Source: an uncultured Bacteroides sp.
GTDB taxonomy: Bacteria; Bacteroidota; Bacteroidia; Bacteroidales; Bacteroidaceae
Direction: 5' to 3'
Assembly (NCBI GenBank): GCA_944320295.1
Contig: CALUGY010000039.1
Location: 1-64,000, forward strand
Length of the DNA stretch: 64,000 bases
The translations under genes were made by a program, and so were the position numbers. Positions 33,308-42,176 of the stretch are shown here, in pieces (position 1 is the first letter of the stretch; every line of letters begins with the position of its first letter). Below the pieces are notes generated by a model. The model searched no databases and was not told the origin of the DNA. It saw only the letters and a list, made by a program, of their open reading frames with translations.

Positions 33308-34801
33308 TCATCTGCGCACAATATCCTCAAAATCAGCTTCCAACTCCGCATTATTCTCATAATCCCACAACGTGAGACTCCGCAGTTGATAGAAATAATA
33401 CCAGTATGAATAAAGTTCGGAGATATGCCTCTGGCGTGCCTCGTCCTTGGAGTTTTGCGCGTCGTTCAAATCCAATGTACTGATTTTCCCAATCATGAAG
33501 GTCTCCACGCTGGTGCGGTAGCGCTTTTCGGCTATCTGGTCTGCCTCGGCGGCTATCATCAGTTGCTGCGCCTGGTTGTTGAAGTTCTCCACCAGCAGGA
33601 AGATGTTCTGGTTAAACTCCATCTGCTCCTGGCGCAGGGTGGAGAGCACCACTTCGCGGTTGCTTTCGGCCACCTTCACCTTTCCACGCCGTTTGCCCCA
33701 GTCCAGCAAGGGAATGGTGACGCCCACCTCCACAATCTGATTGTCGAGCAGGTTCCGGTATGATGAAGAGAAGTTCCTGTCCTGCCCCGTGTAACCGATG
33801 CTCGCAAAGAGGTCTATGCTCCGCAGGTTTCCCTTTGCCGTGGCCACCTCATAGTCGGCTTCCAGTTGCCTGCGGCGCACATTTTGCGCAAAGGAGTTGC
33901 GTTCAAGAGCTTTGGACAACACGTCGTCATACCTTATATCCACATCGGGCACCGTGGCCGGCAACACCGGGTTCAGGTTATCCTGTTCGGACACGCCGAG
34001 GAAAGAGCGCAGGCGGAACATCATGGCATTGAGGTTGCTTTCGGCCTGTGTCACGTCGGCCTTGCCTTGCAGGGCATTCAGCTTCAGTTGCAACAGGTCG
34101 TTTTCCGATATCTGCCCCATCTTCCGCTTGGCAATGGCCACTTCATACAGCCTGTCGGCATTCTCCTTGTTCTGTCGGGCGGTGGCAAGCGTTTCCTTGG
34201 CCAGCAGAAGGTCGAAGAAATAGGTGATGGTGGTCATGGTGACCTCTTCCGTGGCCTCGATGAAGGCGGCCTTGGCTTCGGCATAACGCACCGGCTCTAT
34301 GCGGCGGTCCCACTTCAGCGTGTTTACGCCGAAGATGGGCTGTGTCAGTTCCAAGCCTACGGGCACGGACATGAACTGCCGACTCCTCCCGGCGTCCAGT
34401 TGCTTTACGAAATCCAAAGATGACATGAGCGAAAGCTTGCCGCCCGTAAACCAAATGTTCTGGTCGATGGAAATCTTTCCGGAAGCCCCCAAGGTATTGT
34501 TACGTACAAAGGAATAAGAACCGTCGGAGTTCTGATAGGAGCTGTATGACTTGTTGTAGCTGGGCAGCGTACCTGTAAAATTCATTTCGGGCAACAGGTT
34601 GGCCCTGAATGTGCGATATTCCCAATAGGCGGTTTTCAGTTCGTTCAAGGCGACAGCCGCATCTACTGATTGCACGCGTGCCAAGGCGATGGCTTCTTGC
34701 AAGGTAATGTCACGCTCTTTCTCACCATTCCCGCCCGACTGGGCACAGACCGCCAACGGCAACAGGGAGAAGCAGACGGACAGGGCTAAGTATCTCATCA
34801 T
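33308..34801 (-). CDS. TolC-family outer membrane efflux protein
   Basis: Outer-membrane channel of a tripartite efflux or type I secretion system. From the ATG at 34801 it has about 497 residues, with a signal peptide ending near VCAQ and two repeats of the OEP fold (long helices around AKAAFIEATEEVTMTTITYFF and REVVLSTLRQEQMEFNQNIF). A frame opening at 34843 would pass through the sigma-54-like promoter, so it is rejected. No inner-membrane pump or adaptor gene is next to it. It is the first gene of a set with the NtrC/NtrB pair. Confidence 0.92.
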   Translation of the reverse strand: MMRYLALSVCFSLLPLAVCAQSGGNGEKERDITLQEAIALARVQSVDAAVALNELKTAYWEYRTFRANLLPEMNFTGTLPSYNKSYSSYQNSDGSYSFVRNNTLGASGKISIDQNIWFTGGKLSLMSSLDFVKQLDAGRSRQFMSVPVGLELTQPIFGVNTLKWDRRIEPVRYAEAKAAFIEATEEVTMTTITYFFDLLLAKETLATARQNKENADRLYEVAIAKRKMGQISENDLLQLKLNALQGKADVTQAESNLNAMMFRLRSFLGVSEQDNLNPVLPATVPDVDIRYDDVLSKALERNSFAQNVRRRQLEADYEVATAKGNLRSIDLFASIGYTGQDRNFSSSYRNLLDNQIVEVGVTIPLLDWGKRRGKVKVAESNREVVLSTLRQEQMEFNQNIFLLVENFNNQAQQLMIAAEADQIAEKRYRTSVETFMIGKISTLDLNDAQNSKDEARQRHISELYSYWYYFYQLRSLTLWDYENNAELEADFEDIVRR

Positions 34802-34831
34802 ATTCTTGCATTGGTTATTTGCCGATGCCAA

Positions 34832-34848
34832 GGCAAACACCATGCCAA
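34832..34848 (-). promoter_or_regulatory. Sigma-54-type (-24/-12) promoter of tolC
   Basis: On the minus strand TTGGCATG-GTGT-TTGCC (34848-34832) matches the TGGCACG-N4-TTGC consensus with one mismatch. The GG and GC dinucleotides are 10 bp apart, as required. The start site would be near 34821, about 20 nt before the tolC ATG. Confidence 0.75.
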
Positions 34849-34878
34849 CACGTCAGAAAGGTACAAGCAAGGGGGAGA

Positions 34879-34922
34879 TGTCCGGAATCGGACACCCCTG
34901 CTGTCCGCAAACGGACAGCAGG
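34879..34922 (-). promoter_or_regulatory. Two TGTCCG-N4-CGGACA palindromes, candidate activator sites
   Basis: TGTCCG-GAAT-CGGACA (34879-34894) and TGTCCG-CAAA-CGGACA (34902-34917) are 23 bp apart. The second extends to an 11-bp perfect stem (34897-34922). They are centred about 66 and 89 bp upstream of the predicted sigma-54 start, where NtrC-type dimers often bind. The second stem might alternatively be a hairpin at the hisB 3' side, but it has no T-tract. Confidence 0.65.
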
Positions 34923-34936
34923 AAGCGCATATTCCT

Positions 34937-36085
34937 TTAAAGCACGCCTTTCGACGTAGGGAGTTCAAAGCGGTATATGTCCCTCTTCACCGCCATTTTC
35001 ATGGCACGGGCCAAGGCTTTGAAGATGCCCTCTATCTTGTGATGTTCGTTCTGCCCCTCGGCTTTGATATGGAGGTTCATCTTCGCGGCGTCGCTGAACG
35101 ACTTGAAGAAGTGCAGGAACATCTCCGTTGGCATGTCGCCCACCTTCTCCCGCCGGAAATCCGCGTCCCACACCAGCCACGGCCTTCCACCGAAGTCCAG
35201 ACAAACCCGGCACAGGCAATCGTCCATCGTCACATCGTAGCCATAGCGTTCCATACCTCGTTTGCTACCCAAGGCCCGGTAGATGCATTCGCCCAAGGCA
35301 AGGGCCGTGTCTTCTATGGTATGGTGTTCGTCCACATCCAAGTCGCCCTTCACACGGATGCTGAGGTCGAATCCGCCATGCCGGCCTATCTGCTCCAGCA
35401 TATGGTCGAAGAAGCCCAGACCGGTATGGATGTCGCATTGCCCGCTCCCGTCCACATTGAGGGCGATGCTGATGTCCGTCTCGGAGGTCACACGCCGGAC
35501 TTCAGCCTTACGCTCGCCGGCAAACAGGAACTCCGCCACCTTGCCCCAGTCCGTCGTGGCAAGGGCACATACGTCCTCCAAGCCCCCGCAAGCAGCCGTT
35601 CCTCCTTGGGTGCATGGCTTTAACAGCGAGCGGTCGTCTTGCAGCAAGATGGCCCGGCAGCCAAGGTTACGTGCCAGCTCCACATCGGTCGCGCGGTCGC
35701 CTATAACGAAACTCCCGGCTAGGTCGTATCCCGGATTACCTATGTAACGCTCCAGCATCCCGGTGCGGGGTTTCCGCGTGGGGGCATTGTCGGAAGGCAG
35801 ACTGCGGTCTATGCACACGGCATCGAACGTGATTCCCTCCCCGGCCAGCGTGCGCATGATAAAATCATGGACAGGCCAAAAGGTTTCTTCGGGAAAGGAA
35901 GAAGTCCCCAATCCGTCCTGGTTCGTCACCATCACGAACTCAAAATCAAGGTGAGAGCGTATGAACGCCAGACTGCTTATCACCTTCGGGCAGAACTCCA
36001 GCTTGCTGAACGAATCCAGCTGATAATCCTCCGGGGGTTCCACTACCAGCGTTCCGTCCCGGTCTATAAAGAGTACTTTTTTCAT
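34937..36085 (-). CDS. hisB: Bifunctional histidinol-phosphatase/imidazoleglycerol-phosphate dehydratase
   Basis: Catalyses steps six and eight of histidine synthesis. The 382 residues start with a HAD phosphatase domain ([36 protein letters not shown]; about 1-165). The dehydratase domain follows, with [34 protein letters not shown] and [17 protein letters not shown], all of which carry manganese-binding histidines. A HAD zinc-loop region is present near [16 protein letters not shown]. Family members start [11 protein letters not shown], so 36085 is chosen over 36103. It is the last gene of hisGDCB, 24 bp after hisC. Confidence 0.96.
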   Translation of the reverse strand: MKKVLFIDRDGTLVVEPPEDYQLDSFSKLEFCPKVISSLAFIRSHLDFEFVMVTNQDGLGTSSFPEETFWPVHDFIMRTLAGEGITFDAVCIDRSLPSDNAPTRKPRTGMLERYIGNPGYDLAGSFVIGDRATDVELARNLGCRAILLQDDRSLLKPCTQGGTAACGGLEDVCALATTDWGKVAEFLFAGERKAEVRRVTSETDISIALNVDGSGQCDIHTGLGFFDHMLEQIGRHGGFDLSIRVKGDLDVDEHHTIEDTALALGECIYRALGSKRGMERYGYDVTMDDCLCRVCLDFGGRPWLVWDADFRREKVGDMPTEMFLHFFKSFSDAAKMNLHIKAEGQNEHHKIEGIFKALARAMKMAVKRDIYRFELPTSKGVL

Positions 36086-36109
36086 ATTCGGCATATTAAG
36101 CAAAGTCCG

Positions 36110-37147
36110 CTATTCGGCTTCGGCCAAGGCTTCCAGCAGCATGTCGTTCTCCACCCGCGTGCCCACCGTTATGCGCAGGCAATTCCCGCAAAGCAATGCG
36201 GTATGCCGGTTGCGCACGATGATACCCCTCGCCACCAAATAATCATAAAGGCGAGGCGCATCGGTCATGCGCACCAAAATGAAATTGGCATCTGACGGGT
36301 ATATCCCGACGACACATCGCAGGCCACGCAACTTCTCCTCCAGATAGTGCCGTTCCTCCTTCAACGTAGCCACCCAACGGTGCATGTCGTGATAGCGGTA
36401 CAGCATCTCCAAAGCATGACGCTGTGTCAACTCGTTCACGTTATAGGGGTATTTAATCTTGTTGAGCACGGCCACGATGTCCGGCGAGGCAAACGCCATG
36501 CCCAGCCGGATGGCCGCACATCCCCACGCCTTGGAGAATGTTTGGAGCACCACGAGGTTCGGGTGTCCGGCAAGCGTGCCTATGAAAGATTCCCGGGACG
36601 AGAAATCGATGTACGCCTCGTCCAGCACCACCAAGCCATCGAAGCCGCGTAGCACCGCCTCGATTTCCCCGGCATCCAGACTGTTGCCCGTGGGGTTATT
36701 CGGAGAACAGAGGAATATGAGCTTGGTGCGGGCGTCGGCAGCCTCAAGCAAGCGGCTCGCGGATAGGCTGAACCCATCGCCCAGGAGTACCTCGCGATAG
36801 GCCACATCGTTCACCTCGGCACACACCTTATACATACCATAGGTGGGAGCGATAGCCACGGCATTGTCCACGCGGGGTTCGCAAAAGGCCCGGTAAAGCA
36901 AATCGATAGCCTCATCGCTACCGTTACCCAGGAAGATGGACTCCGGCGGCAGGCCCTTCAGTTCCGCGAGTTTCTCCTTGAGCTTACGCTGCAAGGGGTC
37001 GGGATAGCGGTTGTAGGGGGTGTTGTATGGGTTTTCGTTCGCGTCGAGGAAAACCGAGGCGGCCGTTCCCTGGTATTCGTCGCGTGCCGAGGAGTACGGT
37101 TTCATCCGCCATATGTTGGGGCGGACCAGTTCTTGCAATGCTTTCAT
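36110..37147 (-). CDS. hisC: Histidinol-phosphate aminotransferase
   Basis: PLP enzyme that converts imidazole acetol phosphate to histidinol phosphate. The 345 residues contain [40 protein letters not shown] and the PLP-lysine segment [14 protein letters not shown]. The longest frame opens at 37336 inside hisD. The ATG at 37147 ([13 protein letters not shown]) is the family start. It lies 14 bp after hisD and 24 bp before hisB. Confidence 0.96.
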   Translation of the reverse strand: MKALQELVRPNIWRMKPYSSARDEYQGTAASVFLDANENPYNTPYNRYPDPLQRKLKEKLAELKGLPPESIFLGNGSDEAIDLLYRAFCEPRVDNAVAIAPTYGMYKVCAEVNDVAYREVLLGDGFSLSASRLLEAADARTKLIFLCSPNNPTGNSLDAGEIEAVLRGFDGLVVLDEAYIDFSSRESFIGTLAGHPNLVVLQTFSKAWGCAAIRLGMAFASPDIVAVLNKIKYPYNVNELTQRHALEMLYRYHDMHRWVATLKEERHYLEEKLRGLRCVVGIYPSDANFILVRMTDAPRLYDYLVARGIIVRNRHTALLCGNCLRITVGTRVENDMLLEALAEAE

Positions 37148-37161
37148 AATGGTGGTCTGTC

Positions 37162-38457
37162 TTATACGTCGGTTGTTTGTGCGGCAAGGCGTAGTGTCAC
37201 GGCCCGACGGTGTGCGTCGAGTTGCTCGGCCGCAGCCATTGTTTCGATGGCGGGGCCGATGGCCTGCAGGCCTGCACGGGTAATCTCTTGGAACGTTATC
37301 TTGCGGAGGAAGCTGTCCAGGCAGACGCCCCCGCAAGCCTTGGCATGGCCTCCCGTGGGGAGCGTGTGGTTCGTGCCGGAGGCATAGTCGCCTGCGCTTT
37401 CAGGGGCATAGGGGCCGAGGAAGACCGACCCGGCATTGACCACCCTGTCCGCCACGCGGGCATAGTCCCTGGTATGGATAATGAGGTGCTCGGGCGCATA
37501 GAGGTTGGTCATCTCCAACGCCTCGTCCATGGAGGGGACGGCGACGAGCGTGCTGTGCGACAAGGCGTGCTCGGCCACGTCGCGCCGGGCAAGGAGGGGC
37601 AACTGGCGCGCTATCTCCCGCTCCACCGCCGGCAACAGCTCCGCCGACGTGGAGATGAGCACCGCTTGGCTGTCCGCCCCGTGTTCGGTCTGGCTCAGCA
37701 GGTCGGCCGCCACGAAGACGGGATTGGCGGAAGCGTCGGCCAGCACCTCTACCTCTGACGGGCCGGCGGGCATGTCTATCGACACGCGGGTGTGGAGGGA
37801 CACCCATTGCTTGGCTGCGGTGACATAGCGGTTGCCGGGGCCGAATATCTTGTGCACGGCCGGTATGGTCTGCGTGCCGTATGCCAGGGCGGCGATGGCC
37901 TGCGCGCCCCCTGCCTTGAACACCTTGTGTACGCCTGCCTCATGCGCGGCGAACAGGATGGCGGGGTGCACGCTCCCCCGCTTGTCGGGCGGGGTGCAGA
38001 GCACCACCTCGCCGCAGCCGGCAAGGACGGCCGGTATGGCCAGCATCAGCACGGTGGAGAACAAGGGAGCCGTGCCGCCGGGGATGTACAGCCCCACCCG
38101 CTCGATGGGCACGGCCTTCTGGATGCAACGCACGCCCGGCATGGTTTCCACCTCGACGGGGGTGAAACGCTGGGCTGCATGGAAGGCCTCGATATTCCGC
38201 TTGGCCAGCCGTATGGCCACCTTGAGCGTGTCGTCCACCTCGCTGGCGGCGGCCCGCATTTCCTCTTCCGTGACGGCCAGGCCTTGGAGGCGCACGCCGT
38301 CAAACTGTTCCGCGAAGCGGAGCACGGCCGCATCGCCCTGGGTTTTCACCGCCTCGGCTATGCCTTGTACCGTGCCATATAGTTGTTCCATGTCTATGGC
38401 AGGGCGGGCAAGCAACTCCGCCCAGGTTTCCCTGCCGGGATTTATCACTATGTTCAT
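37162..38457 (-). CDS. hisD: Histidinol dehydrogenase
   Basis: Zinc enzyme that oxidises histidinol to histidine in two NAD-dependent steps. The 431 residues include [85 protein letters not shown] and [21 protein letters not shown]. Together these cover the NAD, zinc and substrate sites. It is the second gene of hisGDCB, 67 bp after hisG. Confidence 0.97.
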   Translation of the reverse strand: MNIVINPGRETWAELLARPAIDMEQLYGTVQGIAEAVKTQGDAAVLRFAEQFDGVRLQGLAVTEEEMRAAASEVDDTLKVAIRLAKRNIEAFHAAQRFTPVEVETMPGVRCIQKAVPIERVGLYIPGGTAPLFSTVLMLAIPAVLAGCGEVVLCTPPDKRGSVHPAILFAAHEAGVHKVFKAGGAQAIAALAYGTQTIPAVHKIFGPGNRYVTAAKQWVSLHTRVSIDMPAGPSEVEVLADASANPVFVAADLLSQTEHGADSQAVLISTSAELLPAVEREIARQLPLLARRDVAEHALSHSTLVAVPSMDEALEMTNLYAPEHLIIHTRDYARVADRVVNAGSVFLGPYAPESAGDYASGTNHTLPTGGHAKACGGVCLDSFLRKITFQEITRAGLQAIGPAIETMAAAEQLDAHRRAVTLRLAAQTTDV

Positions 38458-38524
38458 GTCTTATATAATTATATAATGTGTACGAAACGCTGTTGCCTGG
38501 CGTGGCGGGAGTGCCGCCCCTTGC

Positions 38525-39376
38525 TCAGGGAACCATGTTCTCTATGGGGAGCACCAGGATGCCTTCCGCCCCCAGCGACTTGAGGCGGCCTATGATGTCC
38601 CAGAAGCATTCCTCGCCGAGCACGGTGTGCACGGAGCACCATCCCTCCTGCGCCAAAGGCATTACGGTGGGGCTTCGCATACCGGGAAGCACGTCCAGCA
38701 CGTCGTCCAGCTTGCTGTTGGGGACGTTCATCAGGACGTATTTCCTGTCTTCGGCCGTGCGCACGGCATCCATGCGGAACAGCAGCTGGGACAAGATATC
38801 GGCCTTTTCGGCCGACAGGCCCTTGTGCCCGATAAGCACGGCCTCGGAGTGCATGACCGTCTCCACCTCGCGCAGGCTGTTGCTCACCAGCGTGGAGCCT
38901 GAGCTCACGATGTCGAAAATGGCGTCGGCCAGGCCTATGCCGGGGGCTATCTCCACCGATCCCGTAATGACGTGGATGTCGGCGCGCACTCCCTTGGAGG
39001 CCAGGTAGCGGGAAAGAATGCCCGGATATGAAGTGGCGACCTTCTTCCCGGAGAACCACGAGATGTCCTCATAAGCCTCATCCTTGGGTATGGCTAGGGA
39101 CAGGCGGCAGCGGCCGAAGCCCAGGCGCTTCAGCACGTCGACATCGGCGCCGCGCTCCGCGCACTCGTTCTCGCCCACCACGCCTATGTCGGCCACGCCG
39201 GAGGCCACGGATTCGGGGATGTCGTCATCCCGAAGGTAAAGGACTTCGAGCGGGAAGTTGGACGCTTGGACCAGCAAGGCCCGCTTCGATGCACTAAGCC
39301 GGATGCCGGCTTCGGATAGAAAGGCCATCGTGTCGTCGTAAAGGCGGCCTTTCGCTTGTACTGCAATTCGTATCAT
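38525..39376 (-). CDS. hisG: ATP phosphoribosyltransferase (long form)
   Basis: Catalyses the committed step of histidine synthesis, joining ATP and PRPP. From the ATG at 39376 it has 283 residues. Motifs are IAVQAKGRLYDDT, VGVVGENECAERG-like DIGVVGENE, the PRPP loop region ITGSVEIAPGIGLADAI with DIVSSGSTL, and a C-terminal ACT-like regulatory domain with LPGMRSPTVMPL. That domain marks the long, histidine-inhibited form, which needs no HisZ. It is the first structural gene after the histidine leader and attenuator. Confidence 0.96.
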   Translation of the reverse strand: MIRIAVQAKGRLYDDTMAFLSEAGIRLSASKRALLVQASNFPLEVLYLRDDDIPESVASGVADIGVVGENECAERGADVDVLKRLGFGRCRLSLAIPKDEAYEDISWFSGKKVATSYPGILSRYLASKGVRADIHVITGSVEIAPGIGLADAIFDIVSSGSTLVSNSLREVETVMHSEAVLIGHKGLSAEKADILSQLLFRMDAVRTAEDRKYVLMNVPNSKLDDVLDVLPGMRSPTVMPLAQEGWCSVHTVLGEECFWDIIGRLKSLGAEGILVLPIENMVP

Positions 39377-39424
39377 AGTTACTGTCTTTATTATGGCTTG
39401 GGAGGGAGACGGGCACCGCCGCGT

Positions 39425-39463
39425 AAAAACAAACAAGGCCCGCCCGTTGTCCGGCAAGCCTTG
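39425..39463 (-). terminator. His operon attenuator terminator
   Basis: On the minus strand CAAGGC (39463-39458) pairs with GCCTTG (39439-39434). Inner GC pairs are possible around 39455-39442. The run TTTGTTTTT follows. It lies between the leader peptide stop and hisG, so it would end transcription before the structural genes. Confidence 0.85.
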
Positions 39464-39498
39464 TACTGTCTATATATAGCTCCTACACATACACACGT

Positions 39499-39561
39499 CT
39501 ATGCCTGCCGAAAGGATTCGCCATGGTGATGATGATAGATATGTAGGGTGCGTGTGCGCAT
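39499..39561 (-). CDS. hisL: His operon leader peptide
   Basis: A 20-codon frame on the minus strand from ATG at 39561 to TAG at 39499 encodes MRTRTLHIYHHHHGESFRQA. It has four consecutive His codons (CAT CAT CAC CAT) and a fifth upstream, so 5 of 20 residues are His. It lies 21 nt below the -7 box of a good promoter and 36 nt before a terminator, ahead of hisG. This matches the HisL attenuation arrangement known from enterobacteria. The frame is too short for most gene finders. Control by ribosome stalling on His codons is inferred. Confidence 0.9.
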   Translation of the reverse strand: MRTRTLHIYHHHHGESFRQA

Positions 39562-39581
39562 GTCTCACTCGTTATTGGTTG

Positions 39582-39613
39582 CAAATGTAAACCTTTCGCG
39601 GCAATTTTCCAAA
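39582..39613 (-). promoter_or_regulatory. Promoter of the his operon
   Basis: Minus-strand TTTG (39613-39610), 20 nt, TACATTTG (39589-39582) is an excellent Bacteroidetes -33/-7 promoter. It starts 50 nt past the end of the upstream TonB receptor gene and drives the leader peptide and hisGDCB. Confidence 0.82.
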
Positions 39614-39662
39614 CATTTATCACAAAAAACGACGGTTTTCTTACTATTTCCCGGCCATGCCG

Positions 39663-41546
39663 TCAGAATTCCACGCGCAGGCCGCCCGTGAACGTGGCCT
39701 TGGGCATGGGATACCCATCGAGGGTTTCATAGCGTTCGGCAAGGAGGTTTTCGCCGTTGACATACAGCTCGACGGGGCGGCAAAGGCGGAAGGAGAGGCG
39801 CGCGTCGACCAGGGTGAAGGTTTCGAAGGAGGGCGCCTGTCCCATGGCCGTGCACAGGCCGCGCACGTGTTGCACCCCGGCCGTGGCGGTCCAGCGGCCG
39901 TGGCGGTAGTGCAGGGCGGCGTGGAGCTTATGCTCCGGGGCACCGAGCACGGGATTGTCCATGTGCAGGTAGCTGTAATTGGCGTCCGCGCTCCAACGGG
40001 GAGAGAGGCGCCAGGAGAGTTCGGCCTCCACGCCGCAATTCTCCACCGCGCCCGAGTTGAAGTAGCGGGGAACGCTGGGGTCGAGTACGATGGTGTTCGA
40101 GCCGTGGATGTAGAACAGGTTCAGGCCATAGGAAAGGGTGCCGCCGGGGAGCGTCTGCGTGAAGGCAAGTTCGTAGTTGACGATGCTCTCCGCCCTGAGG
40201 TCGGGGTTTTGCGGGGGGAACATGTACATCTCGCGGATGGTCGGGTTGCGGAAGCCTTTGCTTACGGAGGCCTTCAGTTCGGCACGGCGGGGCAGGTGGA
40301 AGGCCAGTCCGCCCTGGGGCACGAGGGTGGTTCCCACGTGCGAATGGTGGTCCACGCGGAGGCCGGCGTCCAGCGAGAGCCAGGTGCTAATGTCCTGGTG
40401 CACATTGGCATAGGCGGCCACCTCGTGCTGCGTCTTGTCCACGCCGTCGCGCCTTTCGCCCGTCTGCACATGGCGGTACCAAGACTGGCCGCCGAAGTGG
40501 CGGTAGTCCAGGCCCAGCGTCAGGCTGTTGCCGGGCAGCAGGCGGAGGGTCTCGTAGAGGGAGAGTCCGGCCATGCGGTCTTTCGAGTTGAAGTGTTCCG
40601 TCTGCGGTTGCTCGCCGGGGCTGTAGCCGTCGTCTATGCGGTGGTGCCCCCAGTTATAGTAAAGGCTGATGGCTCCCGAAGCCAGGCGGTGGTGGTTGCG
40701 GAGGGCGAGTGATGCCATGCCCCTCGTGATGCGTGAGTCGTTGTCTATCAGGGGACTGGCCACGGTGCCGGGGTTGGATGCGTTGAAGTGCGTAACGTTC
40801 ATGTCGGCCACCGCCTGCCAATGCGGGCCGAAGTCGTACCCGGCCTTGACGTATCCCCCTTCCTGCTCGAAGGCCATGTCGGGCCGGTGGCCGTCCGTCC
40901 GCCCGTAGTTGGCCGTGGCTTGCAGGTGGAAGGGGCCTTGGCGTAGGCGGATGCCCGCTTGTGCCTGTGCCGTGCCATAGGATCCGGCCGACACGTCGGC
41001 CGTGCCGCCCAGCCCGTCGGCGTGCTGCTGTCTCGTCACGATGTTTATCACGCCTCCCATGGCGTTTGAGCCGTAAAGCACCGAGGCCGGGCCGCGCACC
41101 ACCTCCACCCGCCCGGCGAGCATGGTCTGGCAGGCGTCGGCTATCGGGTGGCCCATCAAGCCCATGTATTGCGGGTGCCCGTCCACCAGCACGAGCATCC
41201 CGGCGGTGGGACTGCCGCCTATGCCCCTCAGGCTCATGCCGCCCGCCGCGCCCGTCGACACGCCGTAGCCCATCAGCCCCCGGCCGGTGATGAACAGTCC
41301 GGGCACCTGCTCCGTGAGGGCGGGCAGGACCGACTGGCCGGGCTGCCGCGAGAGCGCGAGGGAATCGACGGTGGTGACGGTCATGGGAAGCAGGCGGGGG
41401 TTGATGGCCTGGCGCGAGCCGGTGACGACCACTTCGTCCAGGTCGTATGTGCGGGCCACGCGGGCCGAGTCGGCCGTCTGGGCCTGCGTCGTGTGGGCCA
41501 TGCAGAGGCAGAGGGCCAGCGGGAGGAAGGTCTTCTTAGTACACAT
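39663..41546 (-). CDS. TonB-dependent outer membrane receptor
   Basis: A 627-residue outer-membrane importer of the BtuB/FhuA-like size class. It has a signal peptide (CMAHTTQAQ), a TonB-box-like start YDLDEVVVTGSRQ, the plug (about 45-170, with GGMSLRGIGG, VEVVRGPASVLYGSNAMGGVINIVT) and a beta barrel ending GGLRVEF with a terminal Phe. There is no carboxypeptidase-regulatory domain, so it is not of the SusC type. The ligand (metal chelate or cobalamin) cannot be read from the sequence. It follows the DUF1893 gene by 15 bp in the same direction. Confidence 0.92.
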   Translation of the reverse strand: MCTKKTFLPLALCLCMAHTTQAQTADSARVARTYDLDEVVVTGSRQAINPRLLPMTVTTVDSLALSRQPGQSVLPALTEQVPGLFITGRGLMGYGVSTGAAGGMSLRGIGGSPTAGMLVLVDGHPQYMGLMGHPIADACQTMLAGRVEVVRGPASVLYGSNAMGGVINIVTRQQHADGLGGTADVSAGSYGTAQAQAGIRLRQGPFHLQATANYGRTDGHRPDMAFEQEGGYVKAGYDFGPHWQAVADMNVTHFNASNPGTVASPLIDNDSRITRGMASLALRNHHRLASGAISLYYNWGHHRIDDGYSPGEQPQTEHFNSKDRMAGLSLYETLRLLPGNSLTLGLDYRHFGGQSWYRHVQTGERRDGVDKTQHEVAAYANVHQDISTWLSLDAGLRVDHHSHVGTTLVPQGGLAFHLPRRAELKASVSKGFRNPTIREMYMFPPQNPDLRAESIVNYELAFTQTLPGGTLSYGLNLFYIHGSNTIVLDPSVPRYFNSGAVENCGVEAELSWRLSPRWSADANYSYLHMDNPVLGAPEHKLHAALHYRHGRWTATAGVQHVRGLCTAMGQAPSFETFTLVDARLSFRLCRPVELYVNGENLLAERYETLDGYPMPKATFTGGLRVEF

Positions 41547-41561
41547 ATATTATATATATAG

Positions 41562-41978
41562 TCATCGGGATTGTTGTTCGACGAACGCGCGTATCCTGGG
41601 CAGGCACTCTTGCGGGGTTCGCGCGTCCATGCAGAGGGTTTCCACGGGGCAGAATCCCTGGCGCGTGCGGTTCAAAATCTGCGGCACCAGGGTGTCGTAG
41701 TCTGTGGGGATGCCGGCGTCGAGCAGCAGTTGCAAGGCCGGCCGGCTGATGAGGGCCGTCCACACGCGGGCCACCCCGCCTGCCGCCATGAGCGCCGCGG
41801 CTCCCTTGCCAATCACCTTGTCGGCCACCATCGCGCCGCGAAGCTTGCCGGGGTGGTGCGTGTAGAGGTCATACAGGTCGGCCACACCGCGGCCATGATA
41901 GGTGTGCACCTCGCCGTCGTACAGCACCAGCGAGGCGCCCGACGTGGCGAGCAGGGATTTCAGATGGTCCATTTCCAT
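41562..41978 (-). CDS. DUF1893 domain protein (TM1506-like)
   Basis: A 138-residue cytoplasmic protein. The phrases YDGEVHTYHGRGVADLYDL, VADKVIGKGAAALMAAGGV and CPVETLC are characteristic of the DUF1893/TM1506 family, which has a deaminase-like fold. The frame opens with TTG at 42011, but a -7 box (TACCTTTG, 42016-42009) overlaps that position. The ATG at 41978 (MEMDHLKSLL) is preferred. The conserved Cys and Glu near PVETLC might form an active site, which is inference. It is cotranscribed with the TonB receptor. Confidence 0.82.
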   Translation of the reverse strand: MEMDHLKSLLATSGASLVLYDGEVHTYHGRGVADLYDLYTHHPGKLRGAMVADKVIGKGAAALMAAGGVARVWTALISRPALQLLLDAGIPTDYDTLVPQILNRTRQGFCPVETLCMDARTPQECLPRIRAFVEQQSR

Positions 41979-42100
41979 ATCGAAGCAGGGTTTGTTGTTT
42001 ACGCACGGCAAAGGTAGGGAATCCCGGCGGAATGTGCGTTACACATCTTACCGATATTCGTACCTATATTACGCCCTGCCCGCAGCCCACGGGTGCGGAC

Positions 42101-42146
42101 ACGAAAAAAGCCCGCAGCCTGCGCCGTGTGGCAGGACTGCGGGCTT
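42101..42146 (-). terminator. Terminator of the rseP operon
   Basis: AAGCCCGCAG plus CCTGC (42108-42122) pairs with GCAGG and CTGCGGGCTT (42131-42146), interrupted by one bulged A. On the minus strand it ends in CTTTTTT. It lies just past the rseP stop. Confidence 0.92.
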
Positions 42147-42176
42147 CTCTTGTGCCCCGCGCGCCGTGCTTCCGCG

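Noticed and set aside
33122..33375. Several small frames in the tolC-ntrC gap
   Set aside because: All are repeat-derived or shadows of tolC and ntrC and have no start context.
34802..34843. tolC start at 34843
   Set aside because: The extension has no signal-peptide character and overlaps the -24/-12 promoter.
37148..37336. hisC start at 37336
   Set aside because: The extra 63 residues are antisense-like shadow inside hisD and lack family similarity. The family start is at 37147.
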